A DNA stretch of 64,000 nt from NCBI GenBank assembly GCA_003485325.1, contig DMZI01000068.1, forward strand, positions 44,244-108,243, given 5' to 3'. The translations under genes were made by a program, and so were the position numbers. Shown piece by piece: positions 1 to 7,987 of this stretch. Under the pieces are notes generated by a model. The model made no database searches. It saw only the letters and a program-made list of their open reading frames with translations, and was not told where the DNA came from. Source of the stretch: Desulfotomaculum sp. GTDB taxonomy: Bacteria > Bacillota > Desulfotomaculia > Desulfotomaculales > Nap2-2B. Position 1 is the first letter of the stretch, and each line of letters begins with the position of its first letter.

Positions 1-774
1 GGTTCACAAACTGTTCGTCCGGAAGGCGAGGCAGCCGTCCGCTGTACGTCTATGGCCTGCCCTGCACAAAGCAGGGAAGGCTTAATTCATTTCGCCTCGC
101 GAAATGCCATGGATATTATTGGGCTTGGCCCCGCGATTATAGACCAGTTACTTGAAGCAAAACTGATTAATGATCCTTCCGGTTTGTATAATCTGAGCTA
201 CGAAGATTTAATCAGTCTTGAGCGCCTGGGTCCGAAATCGGCGCGAAATTTGCTGGATGCAATAAATAAGAGCAAGGAAAACTCTTTAGCCAGGTTTGTT
301 TTTGCTTTGGGTATAAGGCACGTGGGTGAAAAGGCGGCCAGGATTTTAGCCGATCATTTTGGCACACTGGATAATTTGATGGCTGCAAAAGAAGAAGAAA
401 TGACTGCCATTCCTGAGATAGGCCCCAAGATAGCCGAAAGTATCCGGGACTTTTTCGCAGTGGAACAGAACCGCCGGATAATCGATAAACTTGTCCGGGC
501 CGGAGTCAATACTTTTGAAAAAAGGAAAGATCAGACAGGAAATAAGCTTTTGGCCGGGCTTACCTTTGTCATTACCGGGACGCTCGGCGGCTATACAAGG
601 CAGGAGGCGCAGGAATTCATCCGGGAGAGGGGCGGAAACGTTTCTTCCAGTGTCAGCCGTTCGACGGACTTTCTGGTCTGCGGCGAAAATCCCGGTTCGA
701 AGTATGAAAAAGCATTTGCGCTTGGAGTAAAGGTTCTTAACGAGGAACAATTCAAAGCAATGTTGGGTATGTAA
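1..774 (+). CDS. ligA: NAD-dependent DNA ligase LigA, C-terminal part (cut by window start)
   Basis: Open from base 1 and lacking its N-terminal adenylation and OB domains, which lie outside the window. The 257 visible residues begin inside the zinc finger (Cys15 and Cys20 of the fragment, followed by PAQSREGLIHF). They continue through the helix-hairpin-helix repeats (LGPKSARNLLDAI, GIRHVGEKAARIL, IPEIGPKIAESI) and end in a BRCT domain (about residues 180-257, starting LLAGLTFVITGTLGG). This is the standard C-terminal layout of bacterial LigA, which seals nicks in replication and repair using NAD. The stop is intact, so the gene looks functional. The gat operon follows about 100 nt downstream. 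Confidence 0.96.
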   Translation, partial: GSQTVRPEGEAAVRCTSMACPAQSREGLIHFASRNAMDIIGLGPAIIDQLLEAKLINDPSGLYNLSYEDLISLERLGPKSARNLLDAINKSKENSLARFVFALGIRHVGEKAARILADHFGTLDNLMAAKEEEMTAIPEIGPKIAESIRDFFAVEQNRRIIDKLVRAGVNTFEKRKDQTGNKLLAGLTFVITGTLGGYTRQEAQEFIRERGGNVSSSVSRSTDFLVCGENPGSKYEKAFALGVKVLNEEQFKAMLGM

Positions 775-808
775 AAATGATTTGATGATGTCAAATATTG
801 CCGGACAA

Positions 809-838
809 CTGTTTTAAATCAACTTGTTTTGTTATAAT
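809..838 (+). promoter_or_regulatory. putative promoter of gatCAB
   Basis: A perfect TATAAT box lies at 833-838, 38 nt before the gatC start. The matching -35 position (about 810-815, TGTTTT) is a poor fit to TTGACA, so only the -10 element is well supported. Confidence 0.4.
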
Positions 839-876
839 TTGAATGTATTTATAGATTAATTGGGCAGGTGAGACTA

Positions 877-1158
877 TTGATTAAAAAATCCGATGTTGAA
901 CATGTAGCTTTACTGGCCAGATTGGAGCTTACTGATAATGAAAAAGAGATTTACACAAGGCAGCTGAATGATATTTTGGGGCATTTTGAGTCTCTGCAGG
1001 AACTGGAAACAACGAACGTTGAGCCTATGGCTCATGTTCTATCACTTTTTAATGTATTCAGGGAGGATAAGGTTGACCGGCACCTGCCTTCGGAAAATGT
1101 TCTGGCCAATTGTCCGGATAGGGACGAGGATTGTTTTCGAGTACCAAAGATCGTTTAG
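877..1158 (+). CDS. gatC: Asp-tRNA(Asn)/Glu-tRNA(Gln) amidotransferase subunit C
   Basis: Small subunit of the GatCAB amidotransferase, which converts Glu-tRNA(Gln) and Asp-tRNA(Asn) to the correctly charged tRNAs; GatC stabilises GatA and bridges it to GatB. The 93-residue product has the family start (VEHVALLARLELT) and the conserved C-terminal half (NVEPMAHVL, FREDKV), at normal length. I chose the TTG at 877 because AGGTGAG (866-872) sits just before it; the GTG at 868 is part of that ribosome binding site. It is first in the gatCAB operon, 12 nt before gatA. Confidence 0.93.
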   Translation: MIKKSDVEHVALLARLELTDNEKEIYTRQLNDILGHFESLQELETTNVEPMAHVLSLFNVFREDKVDRHLPSENVLANCPDRDEDCFRVPKIV

Positions 1159-1170
1159 GGAGGCGTTTTT

Positions 1171-2628
1171 TTGTCGCTTTATTATTTAACGGCTCATGAA
1201 CTGCATGATTTGTTGTTAAAAAAGGAAATATCGGCAGTGGAGGTTAACGAAGCTGTTTTCGATAGAATTGAATCCGTCGAAGACAGCGTAAAGGCCTATC
1301 TTACTTTGACCCGCGATCAGGCCATGAAAACTGCGCAAGAGGTAGATGACATGATTGGGGCCGGCCGGCCGGTTCCTCCTTTGGCGGGCATACCTATTGC
1401 GATAAAAGATAATATTTGCACCGAAGGGGTGCGGACAACCGCTGCCTCAAAGATCATTTATAATTTTATCCCGCCGTATGACGCCACTGTTGTTAAAAAA
1501 CTCGCCGGACAGCATATTGCGATGACAGGCAAAACAAATCTTGATGAATTTGCCATGGGTTCTTCAACAGAGAACTCGGGGTTTTTTGCAACCCACAACC
1601 CCTGGGATCGTGAATGTGTTCCCGGCGGTTCCAGCGGCGGCTCCGCTGCTGCGGTTGCAGCCGGGGAGTCCGTTTGCGCAATCGGTTCTGATACCGGGGG
1701 ATCTATCCGCCAGCCGGCTGCTTTCTGCGGAGTCGTGGGGATTAAACCAACCTACGGGGCTGTATCCCGCTACGGGTTGATTGCTTTCGCTTCCTCCCTT
1801 GACCAGATCGGGCCCTTTACCAGAGATGTTACAGACTGCGCGCTGATGCTTAACGCCATCTGCGGCCATGACCCGCTTGACTCAACTTCTTCTCCGTACG
1901 AGGTTCCGGATTTCAGGCGCTGTCTTGTTAATGATGTTAAGGGACTAAAAATTGGTGTGCCCCGGGAATATATGAGTGAAGGAATTGATGCAGACGTCAG
2001 GCAGATTATCGAGAAAGCTATGTCCCTGCTTGAATTGAACGGGGCCAGAATAGAGGAGACAAGCCTTCCCCACCTCGGTTTCTCACTTCCTGTTTATTAT
2101 CTGATTGCACCGGCTGAAGCCAGTTCAAATTTGGCCCGCTACGACGGAGTCCGTTACGGGTTCAGGTCTGCGGGCGCACAGGATGTTGTGGATATGTTTA
2201 TGAAAACAAGGAGTCAGGGTTTCGGTGCCGAGGTCAAGCGCCGGATCATGCTGGGCACCTATGTTCTTTCAGCCGGCTATTACGATGCCTATTATTTAAA
2301 GGCGCTCAAAGTCCGTACGCTAATAAAAGAAGACTTTAACAATGCATTTGAGAAGTTTGATATTTTGCTTTCACCGACGACACCGTCTCCGGCTTTCCGT
2401 TTTGGCGAAAAAACCGGAGATCCGCTGAAGATGTACCTTTCAGACGTATTCACAATAGCGGTAAATCTTGCCGGAATTCCGGGCCTGTCTGTACCCTGTG
2501 GATTTGTCAATGGCTTACCCGTGGGGCTTCAGCTAATGGGCAGGCCTTTCAGCGAAGGCAAACTGCTTCAGGCAGCCTATACTTTCGAACAATGTACAGA
2601 CCATCATAGAAAGCACCCGGAGTTATAA
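1171..2628 (+). CDS. gatA: Asp-tRNA(Asn)/Glu-tRNA(Gln) amidotransferase subunit A
   Basis: Amidase subunit that releases ammonia from glutamine for transamidation of misacylated tRNA. The 485-residue protein is full length. The amidase signature gives the Lys-Ser-Ser catalytic triad at Lys79 (IAIKDNI), Ser154 (GGSSGGS) and Ser178 (DTGGSIRQPA). The tRNA-amidotransferase type is shown by GIKPTYGAVSRYGLIAFASS. The TTG start at 1171 is preceded by GGGAGG with good spacing. It lies between gatC and gatB on the same strand. Confidence 0.97.
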   Translation: MSLYYLTAHELHDLLLKKEISAVEVNEAVFDRIESVEDSVKAYLTLTRDQAMKTAQEVDDMIGAGRPVPPLAGIPIAIKDNICTEGVRTTAASKIIYNFIPPYDATVVKKLAGQHIAMTGKTNLDEFAMGSSTENSGFFATHNPWDRECVPGGSSGGSAAAVAAGESVCAIGSDTGGSIRQPAAFCGVVGIKPTYGAVSRYGLIAFASSLDQIGPFTRDVTDCALMLNAICGHDPLDSTSSPYEVPDFRRCLVNDVKGLKIGVPREYMSEGIDADVRQIIEKAMSLLELNGARIEETSLPHLGFSLPVYYLIAPAEASSNLARYDGVRYGFRSAGAQDVVDMFMKTRSQGFGAEVKRRIMLGTYVLSAGYYDAYYLKALKVRTLIKEDFNNAFEKFDILLSPTTPSPAFRFGEKTGDPLKMYLSDVFTIAVNLAGIPGLSVPCGFVNGLPVGLQLMGRPFSEGKLLQAAYTFEQCTDHHRKHPEL

Positions 2629-2650
2629 ACAAAAAGGGAGGGTTTTTATC

Positions 2651-4093
2651 TTGACCCAGTATGAGACCGTCATCGGTCTTGAAGTGCATCTGGAATTAAA
2701 AACAGACTCAAAAATCTTTTGCAGTTCCTCCACATCTTTCGGAGGAAAGCCAAATACCCATGTTTGCCCGGTATGCCTTGGTCTGCCCGGCGTACTTCCG
2801 GTAGTAAATAAAAAGGTCGTGGAGGATGCTATACTGGTAGCCCTGGCCTTAAACTGCCGCATTGCCGAGTTCTCGAAGTTTGATCGAAAAAATTACTATT
2901 ATCCCGATATGCCTAAGAATTATCAGATTTCACAATATGATCTGCCAATAGCGTTAAACGGATACCTGGAAATTGAACTGGATGGAGAATTAAAGAAAAT
3001 AGGCATTACGCGGCTTCATATGGAAGAGGACACAGGGAAATTGGTGCATCAGGGAACGATAACCACTACGCCTTTTTCACTTGTAGATTACAACCGGGCT
3101 GGAGTTCCGCTGCTTGAAATAGTATCCGAACCGGATCTCCGCTCGCCCGAGGAAGCCAGAATATATCTGGAAAAATTAAAATCAATTATCCAATATACGG
3201 GAGTTTCCGACTGCCGGATGGAGGAAGGCAGTTTAAGGTGCGACGCTAATGTTTCTGTGCGGCAGCTAGGGAAAGAGGAGTTTGGCACAAAAACAGAGAT
3301 TAAAAACATGAATTCTTTCAGATCTCTTCAAAAAGCCCTGACCTACGAAGTCAGCAGGCAAATAGAGGTTTTGGGAGAAGGCGGGCGAATTGTCCAGGAA
3401 ACCAGGACCTGGGACGAAGGCCAGGGGATAACCCTACCTATCAGAAGCAAGGAAGAAGCTCATGATTACCGCTATTTTCCTGAACCCGATCTGGTACCCA
3501 TGATTATTGAAAGGGAATGGGTAGAGTCTGTCAGAAAACGGCTCCCGGAACTGCCCGACGCCCGACGCGAACGCTATGTGCGTGATTACGGCCTGCCTGT
3601 GTATGATGCCGGTGTTCTTACTTCGACAAAGGAAATGGCTGATTATTTTGAAGCCTGCCTCAATGCCTATTCTTCACCAAAGACAGTCAGCAACTGGATT
3701 ATGGGGGATCTTTCGAGATTGCTTAACTCCAACAATCTCGAAATAAATGAATGTCCCGTCAGCCCCGTTAACCTGGCCTCTTTATTTAAAATTCTCGACG
3801 AAGGCACGATTAGCGGCAAGATCGCCAAAGTTGTATTCGAAGAAATGTTTGCAACAGGAAAGGATGCCGGTACTATCGTCAAGGAAAAAGGGCTGGTCCA
3901 AATCAGTGATGAAGAATCGCTGACTGCGATTGTGGAAGAAGTAATTGCCGGAAATCCAAAATCGGTAAGTGATTATAGAAGCGGCAAAGATAAAGCGCTG
4001 GGATTTTTAGTGGGTCAGGTTATGAAGGCCACGAAGGGTAAAGCTAATCCTGAACTGGTCAATAAACTTTTTAAGGAAAAAATATTGAATTAA
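2651..4093 (+). CDS. gatB: Asp-tRNA(Asn)/Glu-tRNA(Gln) amidotransferase subunit B
   Basis: tRNA-binding and kinase subunit of GatCAB that activates the glutamyl or aspartyl residue on the tRNA. The 480-residue protein begins with the family motif YETVIGLEVHLEL and has YYPDMPKNYQISQYD and YFPEPDL in the cradle domain. The C-terminal third is the YqeY-like tail that contacts tRNA (SVSDYRSGKDKALGFLVGQVMK). The TTG start at 2651 follows AAAGGGAGG. It closes the gatCAB operon; repeat sequence starts immediately after the stop. Confidence 0.97.
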   Translation: MTQYETVIGLEVHLELKTDSKIFCSSSTSFGGKPNTHVCPVCLGLPGVLPVVNKKVVEDAILVALALNCRIAEFSKFDRKNYYYPDMPKNYQISQYDLPIALNGYLEIELDGELKKIGITRLHMEEDTGKLVHQGTITTTPFSLVDYNRAGVPLLEIVSEPDLRSPEEARIYLEKLKSIIQYTGVSDCRMEEGSLRCDANVSVRQLGKEEFGTKTEIKNMNSFRSLQKALTYEVSRQIEVLGEGGRIVQETRTWDEGQGITLPIRSKEEAHDYRYFPEPDLVPMIIEREWVESVRKRLPELPDARRERYVRDYGLPVYDAGVLTSTKEMADYFEACLNAYSSPKTVSNWIMGDLSRLLNSNNLEINECPVSPVNLASLFKILDEGTISGKIAKVVFEEMFATGKDAGTIVKEKGLVQISDEESLTAIVEEVIAGNPKSVSDYRSGKDKALGFLVGQVMKATKGKANPELVNKLFKEKILN

Positions 4094-4267
4094 GGCGCTT
4101 AAGCATCTTAAGTAAGCGGCGCATCGGAAGGATGAAAATTCATCAACAAGGGAGGTCAATGCCTCAAGTGCGATTTTGAGCCTTAATTCAAAGAAAGAGA
4201 GAACCCGAGGATAAGCGAGGGAACTGTTTGAGGCGTGTTAACGCCGAGTTTGACCGAGCCCGAGGGT
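4094..4267 (+). repeat. intergenic repeat, copy D
   Basis: Directly after gatB. Bases 4094-4123 carry a variant of the block-1 tail (GCTTAAGCATC, AGTAAGCGGCG) also seen at 21559-21655 and 55113-55208. Bases 4129-4267 are the reverse complement, with scattered changes, of 55523-55666 (shared stretches include GAGGATAAGCGA, TTTGAGGCG and GATTTTGAGCCTT). No open frame spans it. It fills the gap up to the conserved leader of the adenine deaminase gene. Confidence 0.8.
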
Positions 4268-4283
4268 CATCAACTTCATCGGA

Positions 4284-4404
4284 CAACTACTAAGGCTTGA
4301 CAAAAAAAATGTTTAAGCCTTATTCTTTTTTGTTGTTAAATATACAAATTTATTGTAATTATTTTAATTTAACCGGTCTATTGTTTTTTTTATTATTAAA
4401 TTAA
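4284..4404 (+). promoter_or_regulatory. conserved 121-nt leader, copy 1 (upstream of adenine deaminase)
   Basis: Nearly the same sequence stands at 14410-14530, at the same length. Conserved elements in order: an imperfect hairpin (AAGGCTTGACA pairing with TGTTTAAGCCTT, small A-rich loop) followed by a T-rich run; then an identical AT-rich core with the palindrome TACAAATTTATTGTA (about 4343-4357); then a T-rich stretch ending TATTATTAAATTA just before the ribosome binding site. TTGACA (4297-4302) and TATTCT (4321-4326) lie 18 nt apart and could be a promoter. The hairpin plus T-run could equally be a terminator or attenuator, and the second copy fits that reading better. Confidence 0.7.
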
Positions 4405-4424
4405 ATATAAGGAGATTTCCAGTT

Positions 4425-6179
4425 ATGAATTTGAGAGAATTAAACAGTTTGATTAAGGTGGCGATGGGAGAAGAAAAGGCGGATTTAGTGCTCCAAAACG
4501 GCTCACTGGTTAACGTATATACGGGCGAAATACTGGAAGAACATTCTGTGGCCGTCAAGGGGGAAAGAATAGCCTGGGTAGGCAAAGACGACAGGAATGT
4601 TACAGGGCCTGAGACGAATGTTATCGACTGTACAGGGAAATTTATCATCCCGGGATTTATAGACGGCCACACCCATTTAATTCTTTTCTATCAGGCGGAT
4701 CAGTTTCTTAGATATGCGATGCGGGGCGGGACTACCACAATAATTACAGAACTGATGGAAATCAGCTTTCCGCTTGGATATCAGGGAATTCTGGAATATC
4801 TGGAATCCCTTAAAAACCAGCCCATAAAGATTTTTGGTGTGGCGCCTCCGATGGTTACAAACAGCTTAAGGACGCGATCAAGAGCGATTAACCTTGATCA
4901 GATTGCCGAACTGCTCAAACGTGATGATATTTTAGGTTTGGGAGAAACATACTGGTCAGCCGTAATTGAACGGGATGAAAAGATACTGGAGTTTTTTGTT
5001 GAGACTTTCAAGGCGGGCAAGATAATTGCGGGCCATACGGCCGGCGCCAGGGGCAACAGGCTTACAGCTTATGCGGCGGGAGGTGTCCGGTCGTGCCATG
5101 AGCCAATCACCGCGGCGGATGTTTTGGAAAGGTTAAGGCTGGGTCTTTATGTACTGATCAGGGAAGGAGGTATCCGGAAAGAACTGGCGGAAATATCGAA
5201 AATAAAGGATCTGCAGCTCGATCTGAGACAATTGATTCTATCCACGGACAGTATTACTCCTGAGCAAGTGGTAGAGGAAGGTTATATGGAAGCAGTGGTC
5301 CAGAAAGCCGTCGACCTTGGTTTTGATCCTGTTTGCGCTATCCAAATGGCTACACTAAACGTGGCCAAATACTGGAATCTGGATCATCTAATTGGTGGTA
5401 TTGCGCCCAGCAAATATGCAGATATCATTATTCTGCCGGATCTGTACAATATAAAAGCCGAGTATGTAATCAGCAACGGCAAGGTTTTATCAAAAGAAGG
5501 CAAACTTCTTTTAGAACCAAGTAAATATACATTTCCGGCCTGGGCGCATAAAAGTATGCGGCTGACCAAGAATTTTGGACCTGAGGACTTTGAAATAAAT
5601 GTTAAAAGCAACAGCGACCCTGTAAGAATCAGAGTAATTGAACAAATAACTGAACTGGTGACAAAGGAAACAATCCTGGAAGTCCCCGTCCTGGAGGGAA
5701 AAATCAAGGTTGATTTGGATAAAGACTTAATAAAAATTGCTGCTGTAGATTTTCTGGATGACCAGTTAAAAATGTTTGTCGGGTTAATCAAGGGCTTTCG
5801 GATGAAGAAAGGGGCGTTTGCCAGCAGCATGGCCTGGGATTTGACTAATATAGTGGTCATAGGAGCTGACGAAAAGGATATGGCGGTTGCTGTCAACAGG
5901 GTTCTAGAACTTCAGGGAGGTATCGTGGTCTGTTCAAATGGTAAAATACTGGCTGAACTACCCATGTCCATAGGAGGTTACATGAGCAATCTTCCGATTG
6001 AAGAAATCGTCCAAAACCTTAAAGATATTCAAAAAGAGGCATCAGGTCTTGGCATCCCCTTCCCTGATGCGGAACTAAGCTTAAATACCCTGACAACTTC
6101 CGCAATACCATTTTTCCGGATTTGCGAGGAAGGCTTTTATGATCTGAAAAACAACCGTTTGGTTGGCCTGCTGGTTTAA
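4425..6179 (+). CDS. adenine deaminase-like amidohydrolase (divergent)
   Basis: Amidohydrolase of the AdeC family, which deaminates adenine to hypoxanthine. The 584 residues show the family layout: N-terminal metal motif GFIDGHTHL (His82, His84), then GHTAGARGNRLTAYAAGGVRSCHE, STDSITPEQVVEEGYME, and a C-terminal half with ASSMAWDLTNIVVIG. In the box that usually reads DPHEIANV, this protein has TELMEISF. The metal-bridging Glu position is kept (E112), but the Asp, Pro and His around it are lost, so the substrate may differ. AAGGAGA precedes the ATG. It shares its leader with the dehydrogenase cluster at 14.6-18.8 kb and is followed by a dehydrogenase remnant, which fits a purine-degradation role. 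Confidence 0.82.
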   Translation: MNLRELNSLIKVAMGEEKADLVLQNGSLVNVYTGEILEEHSVAVKGERIAWVGKDDRNVTGPETNVIDCTGKFIIPGFIDGHTHLILFYQADQFLRYAMRGGTTTIITELMEISFPLGYQGILEYLESLKNQPIKIFGVAPPMVTNSLRTRSRAINLDQIAELLKRDDILGLGETYWSAVIERDEKILEFFVETFKAGKIIAGHTAGARGNRLTAYAAGGVRSCHEPITAADVLERLRLGLYVLIREGGIRKELAEISKIKDLQLDLRQLILSTDSITPEQVVEEGYMEAVVQKAVDLGFDPVCAIQMATLNVAKYWNLDHLIGGIAPSKYADIIILPDLYNIKAEYVISNGKVLSKEGKLLLEPSKYTFPAWAHKSMRLTKNFGPEDFEINVKSNSDPVRIRVIEQITELVTKETILEVPVLEGKIKVDLDKDLIKIAAVDFLDDQLKMFVGLIKGFRMKKGAFASSMAWDLTNIVVIGADEKDMAVAVNRVLELQGGIVVCSNGKILAELPMSIGGYMSNLPIEEIVQNLKDIQKEASGLGIPFPDAELSLNTLTTSAIPFFRICEEGFYDLKNNRLVGLLV

Positions 6180-6189
6180 AGTAAACTGA

Positions 6190-6378
6190 AAAAAGGGCAA
6201 ACTGCCTTTTTGCCATGGTATAGGCGTCGGTTGTGTAGGGTTTGTTTCTGGAGCGGGGTATGCAATTTACAGAACAGATCTTCCGCACTCGGCGGCTATT
6301 AACAGCCTTCCGATTTCTTACGAAAAAATCTGGAAGGCAATTCGGGATAAGAAAAAAGAGATTCAAACTACCGGTTAA
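6190..6378 (+). pseudogene. remnant of a xanthine dehydrogenase-type molybdopterin subunit
   Basis: An open frame without a start, bounded by a TGA at 6187 and TAA at 6376, encodes 62 residues. Its first part (KKGK, HGIGVG, GFVSGAGYAIYRTDLPHSAA) aligns with residues about 422-458 of the dehydrogenase encoded at 16505-18835 (KKGK, RGIGVG, GFVSGAGFCQYRTDLPHSIA). Its second part (NSLPISYEKIWKAIRDKKKE) aligns with that protein's last 24 residues (SSLPLTPEKVWRAMKEKRE). About 295 codons between these parts and everything upstream are missing. This is the decayed 3' end of a second large-subunit gene, starting 10 nt after the adenine deaminase stop. Confidence 0.85.
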
Positions 6379-6406
6379 TGTTTATATAGATTTGCAGGTG
6401 AGATTA

Positions 6407-6745
6407 ATGCGGCCTGTTTTTAAGATTTGGCTTGAGAATAACGGAAAAGTTTTTGGCGAAGGGCCTTTGGAGATTTTGCAAAAAGTTGAGAAAACGGGTT
6501 CTCTAAGAAGTGCAGCCGCACAGATGGGGATGTCTTATAATAAGGCCTGGCGCTTGATTGCCGCTCTTGAAGAAAGGTTGGGGTATTCTCTTTTAGAGAA
6601 AAGAGTTGGCGGAGCATGCGGCGGTGGCTCAAAAGTCACCCCGTATGCCCAACAGTTAATGAAAAGGTATTCCGAACTCAAGGAAGAAGCTGAAATTGTG
6701 CTAGAAAAGCTTTACCTTAAGCATTTTGAAGGGTTTAAGACCTAA
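6407..6745 (+). CDS. ModE-type winged-helix transcriptional regulator, DNA-binding domain only
   Basis: 112-residue protein of the LysR-like winged-helix type found at the N-terminus of ModE. It shows FGEGPLEILQKVEKTGSLRSAA, then AAQMGMSYNKAWRLI (recognition helix) and the Gly-rich wing GGACGGGSKVTPYA. ModE represses molybdate uptake genes when molybdate is bound, but the molybdate-sensing Mop/TOBE domains are absent here. Either another protein senses the ligand, or this is the short ModE-like form seen with molybdoenzyme clusters. The ATG at 6407 follows AGGTGAG; an upstream in-frame ATG at 6242 would run through the pseudogene region in another frame. The mod/cofactor operon starts just downstream. 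Confidence 0.82.
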   Translation: MRPVFKIWLENNGKVFGEGPLEILQKVEKTGSLRSAAAQMGMSYNKAWRLIAALEERLGYSLLEKRVGGACGGGSKVTPYAQQLMKRYSELKEEAEIVLEKLYLKHFEGFKT

Positions 6746-6774
6746 ACTAAAGCACTGTTATATTTTTTTATATC

Positions 6775-6798
6775 CATTATACTAATATGAGTATAACG
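6775..6798. promoter_or_regulatory. putative ModE-type operator
   Basis: A 24-bp imperfect inverted repeat, CATTATAC-N8-GTATAACG (arms match at 7 of 8 positions), lies between the ModE-like gene and the molybdopterin-binding protein gene. The TTATA/TATAA half-sites and spacing resemble ModE operators of molybdate transport operons. A further half-site (GTTATAT) is at about 6758. Position and regulator adjacency support control of the operon that starts at 6860. Confidence 0.5.
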
Positions 6799-6859
6799 CT
6801 GTTAAAGAAATGGATGCTTGACGCAGGTTTGGAATAAGTCTTGTTAAAGGAGAAACACC

Positions 6860-7909
6860 ATGCAGGCAAAAACAGTTAACCTTGAAGATGCGGTAGGCAG
6901 AATCCTTTCTCACGATCTGACCAAAATCGTCCGCGGTAAGTTTAAGGGACCTGCTTTTCGCAAAGGCCACCTTATTTGTCGTGAAGACATTGAAGAATTA
7001 CTAAAAATGGGAAAAGAAAATGTTTATGTCTTGGAGCTTGCCGAAGATGAATTACACGAAGATGATGCCGGAATTCGCCTGGGAGCAGCCGCAGCCGGGG
7101 CAGGGATTAAGTGCTGCCAGCCAAAAGAGAGCAGGGTTTCTCTTTTTGCCGAATATGCTGGCCTGCTCAAAATTAATCTGGCTGTTCTTGAGGCGGTTAA
7201 CGACCTTCCGGAGGTTGTTCTGTCTACCCTGCCTAACAACACACCGGTAATAAAAGGGGAAATGGTAGCCGGCACAAAAGTCATCCCGCTGGCCGTCAAG
7301 GAAGATATTATAATATCGGCTGAGAAAATATGCAGGGAAAGCGGCGGAATTCTCCGTATAGCGCCGTATCAAAAATTAAAGGCAGCTGTTATCGTAACCG
7401 GCAGTGAGGTTTATTCGGGCAGGATTAAGGATGAATTTGGTCCGGTTTTAAAGGAAAAAATAGAATCCTTTGGCTCAACGGTGGACGAGATCGAATATGC
7501 TCCTGATAATGCTCAGGAGATCAGCAGGTTGATTAATGGGGCAATCGACCGGGGAGCAGAAATTGTTCTGGTCAGTGGAGGTATGTCAGTTGATCCTGAC
7601 GACGTAACACCGCTGGGGATCAGACTTAGCGGGGCTGTAATAGAAAAATACGGGGCACCGGTTCTTCCGGGAGCAATGTTTTTACTGGCCTATAAAAAGG
7701 ATGCTGCTGTTTTAGGAGTGCCGGCCTGCGGGATGTTTTTCAGGACTACCGTGTTGGACATTGTCCTGCCGCGCTTGTTTACCAAAGAAAAGGTTAAAAA
7801 GTATGATCTGGTTGCCCTGGCTCATGGCGGACTATGCAGGAGCTGTCCTGAATGCCGTTATCCGAGGTGCAGCTTCGGTTTGGCCGGATCCGGTTTTCAA
7901 CTTGCCTAA
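6860..7909 (+). CDS. molybdopterin-binding (MoCF-domain) protein with C-terminal Cys cluster
   Basis: 349 residues. The middle third is a MoaB/Mog/MoeA-like molybdopterin-binding domain (IVTGSEVYSGRIKDEFGPVL, then VLVSGGMSVDPDDVTP). The N-terminal part resembles the substrate domain of this family, found in Clostridia beside xanthine-dehydrogenase and selenium-dependent molybdenum hydroxylase genes. It probably acts in inserting or handling the molybdenum cofactor. The tail has four cysteines in a C-x2-C-x2-C-x4-C pattern (326, 329, 332, 337), which could bind Fe-S or zinc. The ATG follows AAAGGAG. It is first in the 6.9-14.1 kb block and probably under the ModE-like site. Confidence 0.8.
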   Translation: MQAKTVNLEDAVGRILSHDLTKIVRGKFKGPAFRKGHLICREDIEELLKMGKENVYVLELAEDELHEDDAGIRLGAAAAGAGIKCCQPKESRVSLFAEYAGLLKINLAVLEAVNDLPEVVLSTLPNNTPVIKGEMVAGTKVIPLAVKEDIIISAEKICRESGGILRIAPYQKLKAAVIVTGSEVYSGRIKDEFGPVLKEKIESFGSTVDEIEYAPDNAQEISRLINGAIDRGAEIVLVSGGMSVDPDDVTPLGIRLSGAVIEKYGAPVLPGAMFLLAYKKDAAVLGVPACGMFFRTTVLDIVLPRLFTKEKVKKYDLVALAHGGLCRSCPECRYPRCSFGLAGSGFQLA

Positions 7910-7987
7910 AAGAGGAGTGATAACGGGTGTGTTTTCTGACTACTCGCGTCACGAATAACAGAAAGAGGTGCTTATGAGGTGCTTATA

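Noticed and set aside
4297..4326. Strong sigma-A promoter TTGACA-18-TATTCT as the only reading of the leader
   Set aside because: The second copy keeps the hairpin but not the promoter spacing (20 nt), so I kept both readings open instead of annotating a promoter.
6242..6406. N-terminal extension of the ModE-like regulator
   Set aside because: This part overlaps the dehydrogenase remnant, which has clear similarity in another frame. The ATG at 6407 has a proper ribosome binding site and gives the normal domain start.
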